Source: Plantago elongata
Lineage: Eukaryota > Streptophyta > Magnoliopsida > Lamiales > Plantaginaceae
Assembly: GCA_036897095.1 (NCBI GenBank)
Contig: JAYMSP010001905.1
Location: forward strand, 1-27,820
Reading direction: 5' to 3'
DNA: 27,820 nucleotides
Positions 1 to 9,003 of the stretch are shown here, piece after piece. The notes under the pieces were generated by a model. That model had not been told where the DNA came from, made no database searches, and worked only from the letters and a program-made list of their open reading frames with translations. A program made the translations under genes and the position numbers. Numbering within the stretch: position 1 is the stretch's first letter; each line of letters starts with the position of its first letter.

Positions 1-372
1 CCAAACGACTCGCAAATAAAATTCGAAAACTTAGGAAATTGATTCCCGGGCCCTATTTACGATGAACTAAAGCCGTAGAAAATTTAAAATAATTATTTTT
101 ATTTTATTATTTAGTAATATAATATTAAGAGGTAATTTGACGCTACTTGAAATCGATTGGCGAATGCGAGTCGGTCGCTATTATTCAAATTTAATCCGCC
201 TCAAAATAAAATAATATTTTTATTAACGCGTATAAAATCGGATCTCAACCGGTTTCGATTAACCGGGTCGCCACAAACTGACTATAACTACGCGGAATTC
301 GTAATTAAGTTGAGAATCTAGCTCGAATTTAAACCAAGTCTAAGAAGGTTATAAGTGTAACTTCAAACGATC
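1..372. other. Unassigned intergenic DNA left of the SINE
   Basis: No credible coding region is visible. The stretch mixes AT-rich blocks with short CpG-containing segments around 130-280. That texture is seen in eroded LTR retrotransposons, but I see no primer-binding site, polypurine tract or terminal repeat to support that reading. Confidence 0.4.
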
Positions 373-389
373 AAAACATAAAAACAATG
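373..389 (+). repeat. Left target-site duplication of the SINE
   Basis: AAAACATAAAAACAATG is repeated at 583-599 as AAAACATAAAAACAACG, with one mismatch. It brackets the SINE. Confidence 0.75.
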
Positions 390-582
390 TCAAAGAGTTT
401 GTAGCCAAGTGGCAAGCTGAGACACCCCGTAACCATGAGGTCACTGGTTCGATTCCCCAAAATGGGTGATTATATTCTCTGAATAGAGATTGGTGGTGAT
501 TTGCATCTAGAATCGATTGATAAATTCGTCTTGTTCAACAATTTTAATTGTAATGCTATATTTCATGTTAATTAATTAAAAA
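390..582 (+). mobile_element. tRNA-derived SINE with target-site duplication
   Basis: An internal RNA polymerase III promoter is visible: box A TAGCCAAGTGG at 402-412 and box B GGTTCGATTCC at 446-456, 44 bases apart as in tRNA genes and tRNA-derived SINEs. A tRNA-unrelated body follows and ends in an A run. The unit is flanked by a 17-base direct repeat (373-389 and 583-599) that matches at 16 positions and differs only T/C near its end, as expected of a target-site duplication made by LINE machinery. The tRNA-like head does not form a full cloverleaf with an acceptor stem, so a functional tRNA is unlikely. The exact start is uncertain by a few bases because the duplication is A-rich. Confidence 0.8.
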
Positions 583-599
583 AAAACATAAAAACAACG
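583..599 (+). repeat. Right target-site duplication of the SINE
   Basis: This is the partner of 373-389. Its first A residues merge with the A tail of the SINE, so the boundary between tail and duplication is arbitrary by a few bases. Confidence 0.75.
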
Positions 600-1389
600 A
601 ATGAGATCATACAATTGGGAGATATGTTTTCAAAGTGCAAACTAATTGTAATAATGAGACAATTACAACTTGAGCACTAATCTCAACTTTTTAAATGATT
701 AATTTTAACTTGACAACTCAGTTTGAATGTCTCATCAACCGACACTTGAACTAATGTGGTGTATAATGAGACGCATGCCAATGTTTGAGCTATCTTTATT
801 TTTCTTTACTAAGGTATACTCTATGTTGTATTCAATTTGTTTACTATATAAAGTAATTTATAATGTGGCATGCGTTAGAAAATACTCCAAGGGTAAACTC
901 AATATGAAGTATATGCGAATTTTAAAAATGAAATAATTACAAGTTGGAAACTTAATTTTAATGGTAAACTCAACTATAAGAATGGAATAACTCATTATCT
1001 GAGTTGATCGAGTTTCCACGGGCCTAAAAAGATTGCAAACATACCATGTCGTAAGGAGACCAAAATAACCTTACTGGTCCAAATGGTTGAGCATCAATAA
1101 ATTGATTAGTGATCTAATTAATTGTTACAAAATCGTACCAGAATTGAACTATTCCAAAATTCAAGTGGTGAATGTTTTGTCTATGCTAGGCTTCATATAA
1201 GACCCCATTAAGTATATATGAAAAGGGGTGGATGGTGGGTCCGAAACAAGTTGCGGCGGCGGGGACACCGCACAATTAAAGAGGGGGTGAATTAACGCCC
1301 CAAATTTGAAGTTAAGTTATAGGGAGCTTAAAAGTTAAAGTGGCTAAAATTGATACTCATATCAAAGTGCACATTCTTTTCAGGAATGT
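600..1389. other. Intergenic DNA without recognised gene
   Basis: The open frames here are short, and none resembles a known protein or shows exon structure. Around 610-960 the phrase 'caacttgagcactaatctcaac' and similar variants recur loosely, suggesting old repetitive DNA. Nothing else is supportable. Confidence 0.4.
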
Positions 1390-1397
1390 ATCAAAAT
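1390..1397 (+). repeat. Left 8-bp target duplication (ATCAAAAT)
   Basis: ATCAAAAT here is identical to 2473-2480, directly abutting both ends of the hAT-like element. Confidence 0.85.
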
Positions 1398-2472
1398 TAG
1401 GGTTGCACAACGGACGGATACAGATTAATCCGCATCCATTTGACCGGATATCCGGTACGGATGGAGAAAATGGCCATCCATTATCCAATCCATTCCGAGC
1501 GGATTGGATACGGATAAATCCGTCGGATATTGGATAAATCCAGCGGATATCCGTATCCAGTAAATAAATTTGAAAAAAAAAATCAATGGAGAGGACTTTT
1601 TCTTTCCAATCGGCTTACACTCTGCTCTAATCAACTTTTGCTTACTCGACTTTCGAGTTCCGGCCTGCTCTCTTTCAGTTCAGCCGTTCACGGCGGCGGG
1701 CGGCTTCACTCTTCAGTTCACGACGGTCTGTGTTGTTTTGTCGACGAGTGACTTCCGATAAGCTGTTAAATCGATTGAGTTGGAGATAAAAAGAATGGAT
1801 GAGAGGAAGAATTAGGTGAGATCAGAAAACGTACAAGTGAGAAGAAGAAAGCAAAGGACAATGAGAAGAAGGAGAAAACGAAAGTTAAGTGAGAAGATTG
1901 GAGAGATCGGCAGAATGTTAGATGGAAAAGGTGAATGGGGTTGACTGATAGTCTCTACATTATGCAGCAGATTTGCATTGATTGATTGTTCACTTCTCTC
2001 ATGAATGGATGATCAATCGATGCTCTAACCTTCATCCTTTTCTTCGCTCAATTTAATCCTTCTCTTCGTTGTACTCACCCCACCCAAACCCTAACTCACT
2101 TCAATTGCAAACAATCCTTCGTTTCATCTGAATCGTCGAGGTTCAGAATCAGATTGTTAGCGTCGGTGAATTTTATGTGTTGGTGATTTAGGGCTGATAA
2201 TTGAATTGAGCAGCTGAGGTTGATTTAACTAATGAAGAATGAAGAAACGGCGGCTGCAGAAGAAATTGGGGGGTTAGGGCAAAAATGTAAAATGACAATA
2301 ATAACCTAGTTTTGAACGGATAAACGGATATCCGGCGGATTTATCCATTCAAAACGGATGGAGGAAAATTCCATCCGAATTCCGATTCGTTTCTTAACGG
2401 ATCGATCCGATCCGGTCCGTTTTAGCGGATAACGGACCAGATTTACGGATCCGGATGAAATGAGCAGCCCTA
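1398..2472. mobile_element. Non-autonomous hAT-like transposon with CGGAT-rich ends
   Basis: The element begins TAGGGTTGCACA. The reverse complement of its other end begins TAGGGCTGCTCA, giving 10 of 12 matching terminal bases, and a perfect 8-bp duplication ATCAAAAT flanks both ends. An 8-bp duplication and a TAGGG-type terminus are characteristic of hAT transposons. Both subterminal zones (about 1410-1560 and 2317-2455) are packed with CGGAT, GGATA and ATCCG words in both orientations, which probably act as transposase-binding arrays. No transposase is encoded. The middle (about 1600-2290) has a GC-rich piece at 1680-1740 and purine-rich sequence but no convincing captured gene. Family assignment rests on duplication length and termini only. 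Confidence 0.82.
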
Positions 2473-2480
2473 ATCAAAAT
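2473..2480 (+). repeat. Right 8-bp target duplication (ATCAAAAT)
   Basis: Exact copy of 1390-1397. The two define the boundaries of the 1,075-bp element. Confidence 0.85.
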
Positions 2481-3223
2481 AAGTCCAAAGTTAAGCGCGC
2501 ATGTTCTAGAGCAATGCGATGGGTGACCAACTGGAAATGTTTCAGTTGGTGCACAAGTTAGAACAAAGTGCGTTGAAAAGAACGTGTGTTCGTACGGTTG
2601 GGCCAACATATATATCACCCAAAGTGCACATATGAATAACCACGCCGTCCCACAAGAGAAGCCAACGTTAAACAAAATTAAACATGTACTAGTTACTAAT
2701 TATTGGATAGTGTACGGGACCCTAATATAAAATATCAACCCGTTTGATCATGTACGTGTTCAGTTGGATCTGCCCCATTAAAAGCACATCAATTATGGTA
2801 AGTCGCATTTGCTTTTTTTATAGTTAACATAATAAAAAACTTAATAATTTAGTATTGGATGGAAAACTATCCTTCGAAGGTACAACCGCCGTTGTATATA
2901 CGAAAGTTTTACCATCTTATTTTCTCATTTAATTTATTATGTCCTACAATTTTCATTTATTATTAAAAGTAAACTATAATTTTGGCGGGAATTATCTTTC
3001 TAATACCCAACATCCCACATCGGTTTAGAGTGAAAGAGATAAAATGTATATATGAAGACCACCACTCTCATATGGTATGGGGCCTTTTGGGTGATACCAA
3101 AAGCAAATTCGTGCGAGCTCCGACCTAGAGCGGACAATATCATGTCAACAAGACATGTGTCGAACAGTAATTACGGGCCCAATGTGTCGGGTCTCAACCC
3201 ATTTATGATCGGGTCCTTAAAAA

Positions 3224-3235
3224 TGGTATCAGAGC
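3224..3235 (+). promoter_or_regulatory. Primer-binding site (TGGTATCAGAGC)
   Basis: This 12-mer is the standard complement of the 3' end of plant initiator tRNA-Met. Many Copia and TRIM elements use it to prime reverse transcription. It lies just after the first repeat copy. Confidence 0.8.
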
Positions 3236-3263
3236 AGGACTATCCGGAATTGCAGGAACTACC

Positions 3264-3280
3264 AAGGGGGGAAAAGGGAT
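3264..3280 (+). promoter_or_regulatory. Polypurine tract of the TRIM element
   Basis: An almost pure A/G run sits directly upstream of the second repeat copy, where plus-strand priming would occur. Confidence 0.6.
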
Positions 3281-3420
3281 TATGAGTATGTATGAAGACC
3301 ACCACGGCCATATGGTATGAGGCCTTTTGGGTGATTCTAAAGAAAATCAGTGCGGACTTCGGCCGAGAGTGGACAATATCATGCCAACGAGACGTGTGTA
3401 GGACAGTCATGCATAACATT

Positions 3421-4660
3421 GCCAGTCAAATGGGCCGAAACTTGTCCCATTAGTGTATGGGAAGAGAAAAACAACCATAACATGTGAAAATATGTTTGTA
3501 GAATAATAATTTTTGCGTGCATAATTGTGACCAAATACCACTGTGGGGGTGTTGAGAACCAACCCAATATATTAATTATATTGTATACTTCTCAATTATT
3601 GTTTTCCACATTTGAAGGATACAATCTTTTTACAAACATATAATTGTTACTATTTAACATGTAAAATATGGTGGAACCTAACATAAAACGTAGTAATGAT
3701 AATTTGTAATTTTCTCATTTTGTTTTATAATTAGCATAATAAAATTCAATGATATAATATTGGATGAATAATGATTTACTCAACAATACCACGACTAACG
3801 TTGTTTACACATAAATGTAATTAATTTATTTTATATCTTTTTTCATTTATTAGTAAAATTAATCTGTATTGTAACATCGTCACGGGTTAATACTAGTTAC
3901 TCGTATGGAAAAGGAAGGATAAAAGGTACTCTGACACATCTTAACACAAAACTAATTTTGGTTGCGTTTTATTTAAAAAGACGTGTATTGATGAAGGATA
4001 AGTGTCCCGGTAGTTATTTATAGACGGATTAAGTGAGACATAAACATAAGGGCGAGTTTACTTTTGGTTGCAATTTGTAGTTTGTGTATGGTTTTAGAAA
4101 ATGTATCCTTTCGTTTGATTTCAAGACTTAGAAATACTTTATCTCATCCACTTTCGCACAATTTAAGTCTTAATGACGATTGAGGAACGGTATTACCTTC
4201 TGGTGTGACTTCATAATTGTTGATGTCTTTATGTTGTCTAATATTAATATTTACGGATATTACACAAGGCCTACAACCATCTACTCGAATGGAACTGGAT
4301 GGCTGGGAAGTACAACTTTGACATGACGAGGATGTGTGAACACCCTGATGCGACGGAGTACATTCGACACACTCAGGGAACCAAAGTCATGCCAATTGGG
4401 TAGTCAACCACAACTTCCCCAAGCTGCCAAATATTAGTCACTCTTTGCTCGTGGAAGGAAATAATGATGGAGTCGATGCGACATTAGATAGATAGCTTCC
4501 AAGTTCCAGCTACATTTAGAAGATGATTTCTTCAAGTTGATATACGGTCAAGTACCAAGGACAAAGGATAACAATTTAGAAGCGCACATATAACTTTTAA
4601 AGTCATTTTTGGACTTCATTTAGTTAGCTAGTGAGTTTAGACATTCAGTTAATTTCTTAG
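3421..4660. other. Intergenic DNA; possible degraded coding remnant at 4265-4400
   Basis: This stretch is mostly AT-rich with no intact gene. On the plus strand one frame is open for about 45 codons, from the GCC at 4269 to a stop near 4401, and contains WNWMAGKYNFDMTRM. It reads like protein but matches nothing I recognise, and it may be a piece of a dead transposon. CTAGT at 3893-3897 after a CACGGG word resembles a Helitron 3' end, but the required hairpin is weak. Confidence 0.3.
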
Positions 4661-4960
4661 ACTCATTACGATGTACACCTGTGTTGAATATATATCGAAC
4701 ATGTCACTTTTCTAGTAAGGCATGAAAATGTTGTGGGAGTAAAAGTGACAAAAGTATTAAGTTCGGCAGTATTCATAGAATTTAAAACATCTGGAAGCAA
4801 GCAAGCAATGAAGAATGGCTGGAATGTTATAATTGCTGAAATTAAACAAAAGTATACTTGTCCAACAACACTTGTAGACAGACAGTACTCAAAACTAAAG
4901 TAAGAACACAGCACATAGACAAAGAAAATGTCAAGACTGCATTATGTTGACTTGGTGGTC

Positions 4961-7900
4961 CTATTTGATGTACTGAGAAACCCACTGGAAGCCTTCCCCA
5001 TATCCCATTTTGCGGACGACGCTGCACATGAACACCTCGATCGGCCGAACGTTTGATTCTGTCAGGTTCACCTTTCCTTTGCCAGTAGTAATGCCCATCA
5101 GACCTAAGTGATAACGCAACTCATCTTCTGATGCAGCATATGGTATATCAATTTTGTTGCCCAAAATCAAGAACGGGACAGTTGCCAAGGACTCATCGGA
5201 GAGGAGACCATCCAGCTCATTCTTTGATTCGGCAAGCCTCTCTTTGTCATACGCATCAACCAAGTATACAACCGCATCCACCTTCAGTGGCAATATATTT
5301 TTATGCATTAGAGAGCTATAATTTTCACATTAACCAAGAAAGCGACATGTAGGAATACGTATAGTAATATACAGACTCAACAAGTTTTTAATATACATAG
5401 CACGATTAAAATCATGATTACATAGTGGTTAAGTACAAAGCATCCATTATCCGTGGTCTTCTCCATCTCCATAGCATATACTTAATTCTTAAAATCGTGA
5501 TTCACAATTTGAAGTCCGCACTCCCGGGAACATGAATGCCTAAGTCTTTTTCCAAATTAGATTTCCATATTGACTCCAGACAAAGTATTGTTGAGGAAGC
5601 TTGTATTGCTGCTATTAAATAGTATAGTGCTCCAAACAATACAAAATATGCTCCCTTGTAGTCTTTACATCAAATACTGCAGCACGTTTGTGGAGTTTCA
5701 CTTAAGTGCTTTGGATGTAGAAATCAGAATCAACCCCCCCCCCCCCCCCCCCCACAAGTAATTCAAATCAAAATTAGGTTAATGTTTTATCAACTAAACG
5801 AACTCAAGTATCGAAGTACCAGAATCGAGAATAAATCCAGAACCGGATTTATCCCCCAAAGTTTTAAAGCAACAACCTATCAATAAATCCAGAACCAGCA
5901 TTATTCAACACATCCATGTATGCTAAAGTCATATCACTTCTTTTTACTCATTTATGCAGGCAACTGTAACCCTCAGAAGCTATGTTTTAAAAACCGGATC
6001 AGGTCGGCCGGGCCGACCGGTTCAACCGTAAAACCGGTGGCAAACGGTCCATTGTAGTGCCATAAACCGCTAAATAGACGTTTTTCAGAAAGCCGGACCG
6101 AACCGGCAAACCACCGGCTCAAGCGGTTCAGAAAAAACATCGATTACTATAGCCACCAATATACTGATAATTGGGTAAAAACAAACGATTTGGCTCAGAT
6201 TTAAAGTAAGAATCATTAACAAAAGCACCTGATTTCGAACAAGAAATTGATATCCATCGCCATAAACACCTCAAATCGAACAACAACATCGATTAATGGC
6301 TCAGATAGGAATCATCATAACTCATGTTAATTGACTAAGCTAAGATCGAAATCTGAGAGGTGAGGAGAATTCGATTGAGAGTAAACTGTAGAGGGAGAGA
6401 AAGATCGAACCAACTTCACCAAGAAACTCCATTAACGGAATCGAACAGAGCTTCGATTGTGAAGAAGAAAACCGAAAGATTAGTGGATAGCGTCTACTGA
6501 TTTTAGAGAAGGAAAATCGACTGGCAGTCGATTGTAGAGAAAGAAGGAAGCGGCGGCTTGCTTCTGATTTTCTATCTCCTATTTTTCAAACGAAGGTGAA
6601 GGGGTGGATAATTTTAAATAGGAGATTAGATGGTTAGCAATCTGAAATTTCAGTCTCCTCTCACCTACCCTTCAACTAGCTAGTATTCCCGTAACATCAT
6701 AGTGGAAGAATACTATAAATTTTATTCCTACCTCCTGAATTTGTTTCAACTTTCAACATGTACAGGGTTTCAAGGTTTTAATTTAGTGCTTCCTAATTCT
6801 TACCTATAATTCTTTCTAATGACGATTGTAATGTGGATGACTTGTTGGTATTTTTATGACGATTTGAAATTTCAACTCTTAAATTATTGTCATTTCTAGG
6901 AATTTTCGTAATGTTTATCAATAATTATGAAAATTTTGTCTGTATATATGTATATAAAATATTTATAATATTATATGACGTCATACCAGTTCAAACGGCT
7001 CAAAAACGGCCCAACCGGTCCAACCCTGGTTGAACCTTTTTAGGGGGTGAGCGGCTCAATTGTCCGATCCGGCTTTTAAAATATTCAGAAGTTAAAACTT
7101 GCCCCTCATTCTTCTTAGTAGTAAAAATTACACAGTTTGATAAAATACAACAGAAACAGCTCCAAAGATTACACCCGGAATTCAGTTGTCATCATAAATT
7201 CCACACTTAGTTAGACCTCTCACAAACCAATTAAGCTGATTATAGTTCAATAGGGAAGTAAAGGACAGCAGACAAATTAGCAGCTAAGAGAGCCCCTGAC
7301 AGGCAGAAAGATCATGTTCTGGTTACAATTCATTCTTAAAAGTCTATAAAAGATGGAGCTTACACCTATGTACTTCTACTATCACAGAAAACAAGTCCTT
7401 TCGCACACATATCTTAATTACAGTGTACAGTGACATTAAAGAGGGTGACACTGAGCCTATAAGGCATATGCAGGATAAGGGACTTTATGATGACTATCTG
7501 AAGCAAATAAATGGAGTAGAGCACATATGCTCAACCTAGCATAACACACAGAAGACAATTCCTTTTGCACAAATATCTTACAGTGTACAGTGACATTAAA
7601 GAGGATAACACTGAGCTTATAAGGCATACGCGAGATAAGGGACTTTATGAAGACTATCTGAACAGAATAAATGGAGTAGAGCACATATGCTCAACTTAGC
7701 ATAACACAGTTAAAAAAACTCAACAATAAAATCGCAGAATTAGTAGCTTTTACTCCTGCCACTATATCGTTCACTAGCATAACCCTGACTATAAAATGGA
7801 CACTAAAAATCAATGAGTAAGGAATAGAAGTTAGAATTAGTTACCTTGGCATAATAATCTCTCCAAACCCTACGGGCAATCTGATGGCCTCCTAAATCAA

Positions 7901-9003
7901 AAGCTTTGAATTTGATTCGTCCAATACTGAGCTCCTCTGATGTTGGATGCTGCGTTGGCTGATGCTGTACCAATCTCTGCTCATTGCCCACAACTAAACA
8001 ACATCAGATTCATCCCAAAAACTGGCCAGCCAATCATTCAAATAGAAACCAACCAGACCATAACATTTCTCAACTCACAAATTCAAACAAATTAATGTAT
8101 TCTATTTCATCAAAATGAAGCTGATAATAAATTGACATAAACAGGTTCATCTAATCTGACGCCAATTAGTCGAACGGTTGACAAATTTAAACATCTCAAC
8201 CAATCTCCACACAAAAATTCAAACAAATTGATGTATTATGTTTCATCAAAACGAAGGTTGCTGCTAATATTTTGACATAAGCAGGTTTATATAATCAGAG
8301 GAAAGTCGAATAGTTACAAATTCAAACAATCTCAACTCAACCAATCTCCACACCAATTCAAACAAATTGATACATTCTGTTTGATCAAAACGAAGGAAGC
8401 TGATAATAATTTGACATAAGCAGGTTTATTTAATCAGAAGCCAATTAGTCGAATAGTTACAAATTCAACAATCTCACTCAACTCAACCAATCTCCGCACA
8501 CAAATTCAAACAAATTGATGTATTCCGTTTCATCAAAACGAAGGAAGCTGATAATATTTTGACACAAGCAGGTTAATCTAATCAGAAGCCAATTAGTCGA
8601 ATAGTTACAAATTCAAACCAAAACACTCAACTCAACCAATCTCCATACACAAATTCAAACAAACTGCTACATTCCGTTTGATCAAAACGAAAGAAGCTGA
8701 CAATACTTCGAAATCACCAGGTTTATCTAATCAGACGCCAATTAGTCGACAACACAGGCAAGCTAGAAACACACAATAACCGAATCACTCAAAAAATGAA
8801 ATAATAACAAGCGTACACAGCAAAAGCGACTGAGAAAAGGGAAAAGGGGAACCAGACAGAAAAAGCAAACAGACCTCATCCTTGAGCATGTGAAGTAGAG
8901 TCGTCTTTCCGGCGTTATCGAGACCTAGAAAGAGGATCTTGGCATCCTTCTGCCAGAGACCTAAAGAAGCAAGCACGCCGTAGAACCAATCGACCAAAAA
9001 CAT
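4961..9003 (-). CDS. SAR1: Small GTPase SAR1 (COPII coat initiator), three coding exons
   Basis: SAR1 is the Ras-like GTPase that, activated by SEC12 at the ER, recruits SEC23/24 and starts COPII vesicle budding. Coding exons: 9003-8875, 7976-7845 and 5281-4961, all joined in phase 0 at GT-AG sites, giving 193 codons, the usual plant length. Visible motifs: N-terminal amphipathic helix starting [17 protein letters not shown] (the family uses this tail instead of lipid), P-loop GLDNAGKTT at residues 27-35, switch-I Thr55 in HPTSEE, switch II DLGGHQ at 70-75, NKID at 129-132 and CSVVRK at 173-178. The frame is open upstream to an ATG at 9129, but the family start at 9003 is chosen. The second intron (2,563 bp) holds a transposon, a tandem duplication and a C run; the first holds a repeat array. 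No defect is seen; it looks functional. Confidence 0.97.
5734..5753 (+). repeat. Homopolymer run of 20 C
   Basis: Twenty consecutive C residues lie inside the second intron of SAR1, in otherwise AT-rich sequence. On the gene's sense strand this is poly-G. Confidence 0.95.
5973..5981 (+). repeat. Left target duplication of the intronic element
   Basis: TCAGAAGCT, paired with TCAGAAGTT at 7085-7093 (one mismatch). Confidence 0.7.
5982..7084. mobile_element. Mutator-like non-autonomous element in SAR1 intron 2
   Basis: Terminal inverted repeats of 19 bases match at 17 positions: ATGTTTTAAAAACCGGATC at 5982-6000 and the reverse complement of 7066-7084. They are bracketed by 9-base direct repeats TCAGAAGCT (5973-5981) and TCAGAAGTT (7085-7093), 8 of 9 identical, the duplication length usual for Mutator-like elements. 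Subterminal sequence is rich in ACCGG, GGTTCAACC and their complements at both ends. No transposase is encoded in its 1,103 bp. A hAT origin with an 8-bp duplication is the alternative. Because it lies wholly within an intron, SAR1 coding capacity is untouched. Confidence 0.8.
7085..7093 (+). repeat. Right target duplication of the intronic element
   Basis: TCAGAAGTT, partner of 5973-5981. The mismatch suggests an insertion old enough to have mutated. Confidence 0.7.
7383..7708 (+). repeat. Tandem duplication of about 162 bp in SAR1 intron 2
   Basis: Copy one (7383-7546) and copy two (7547-7708) share long blocks such as CAGTGTACAGTGACATTAAA, GATAAGGGACTTTATGA and AAATGGAGTAGAGCACATAT, with scattered substitutions and small indels. 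The duplication lies about 135 bp from the splice donor of this intron (7844). Confidence 0.9.
8080..8750 (+). repeat. Tandem repeat array, about 4.7 copies of a 136-149-bp unit, in SAR1 intron 1
   Basis: Unit starts carrying AATTCAAACAAA lie at 8080, 8216, 8355, 8503 and 8652. Each unit repeats TTCATCAAAACGAAG, TTTGACATAAGCAGGTT, CCAATTAGTCGAATAGTTAC and CTCAACTCAACCAATCTCC with few differences. The last unit is partial. The array fills most of the 898-bp intron. Confidence 0.93.

Larger units (their letters stand above)
3043..3420 (+). mobile_element. Tiny TRIM-type LTR retrotransposon remnant
   Basis: Two direct repeats lie 240 bases apart (from about 3043 and about 3283). They share TATGAAGACCACCAC, CATATGGTATG, GGCCTTTTGGGTGAT and GTGGACAATATCATG or close variants; these motifs are typical of plant TRIM and LARD long terminal repeats. 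Between them are a primer-binding site identical to the plant initiator-methionine tRNA complement (3224-3235) and a purine tract (3264-3280) just before the second repeat. The internal domain is therefore only about 60 bases and encodes nothing. The second repeat fades after about 3410, so the element is degraded or truncated. A 5' start further upstream, near the 'cccacatcggttta' phrase at 3014, is possible. Confidence 0.7.

Noticed and set aside
400..470. A tRNA gene on the plus strand
   Set aside because: Box A and B match, but acceptor-stem pairing and a full cloverleaf are absent. The unit also has an A tail and flanking duplication, so SINE fits better.
3052..3285. 77-codon open frame on the plus strand
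   Set aside because: It runs across the LTR, primer-binding site and purine tract of the TRIM element. No protein would be expected there.
8080..8750. CRISPR-like array
   Set aside because: The repeats are long, head-to-tail and without unique spacers. The context is a plant intron.
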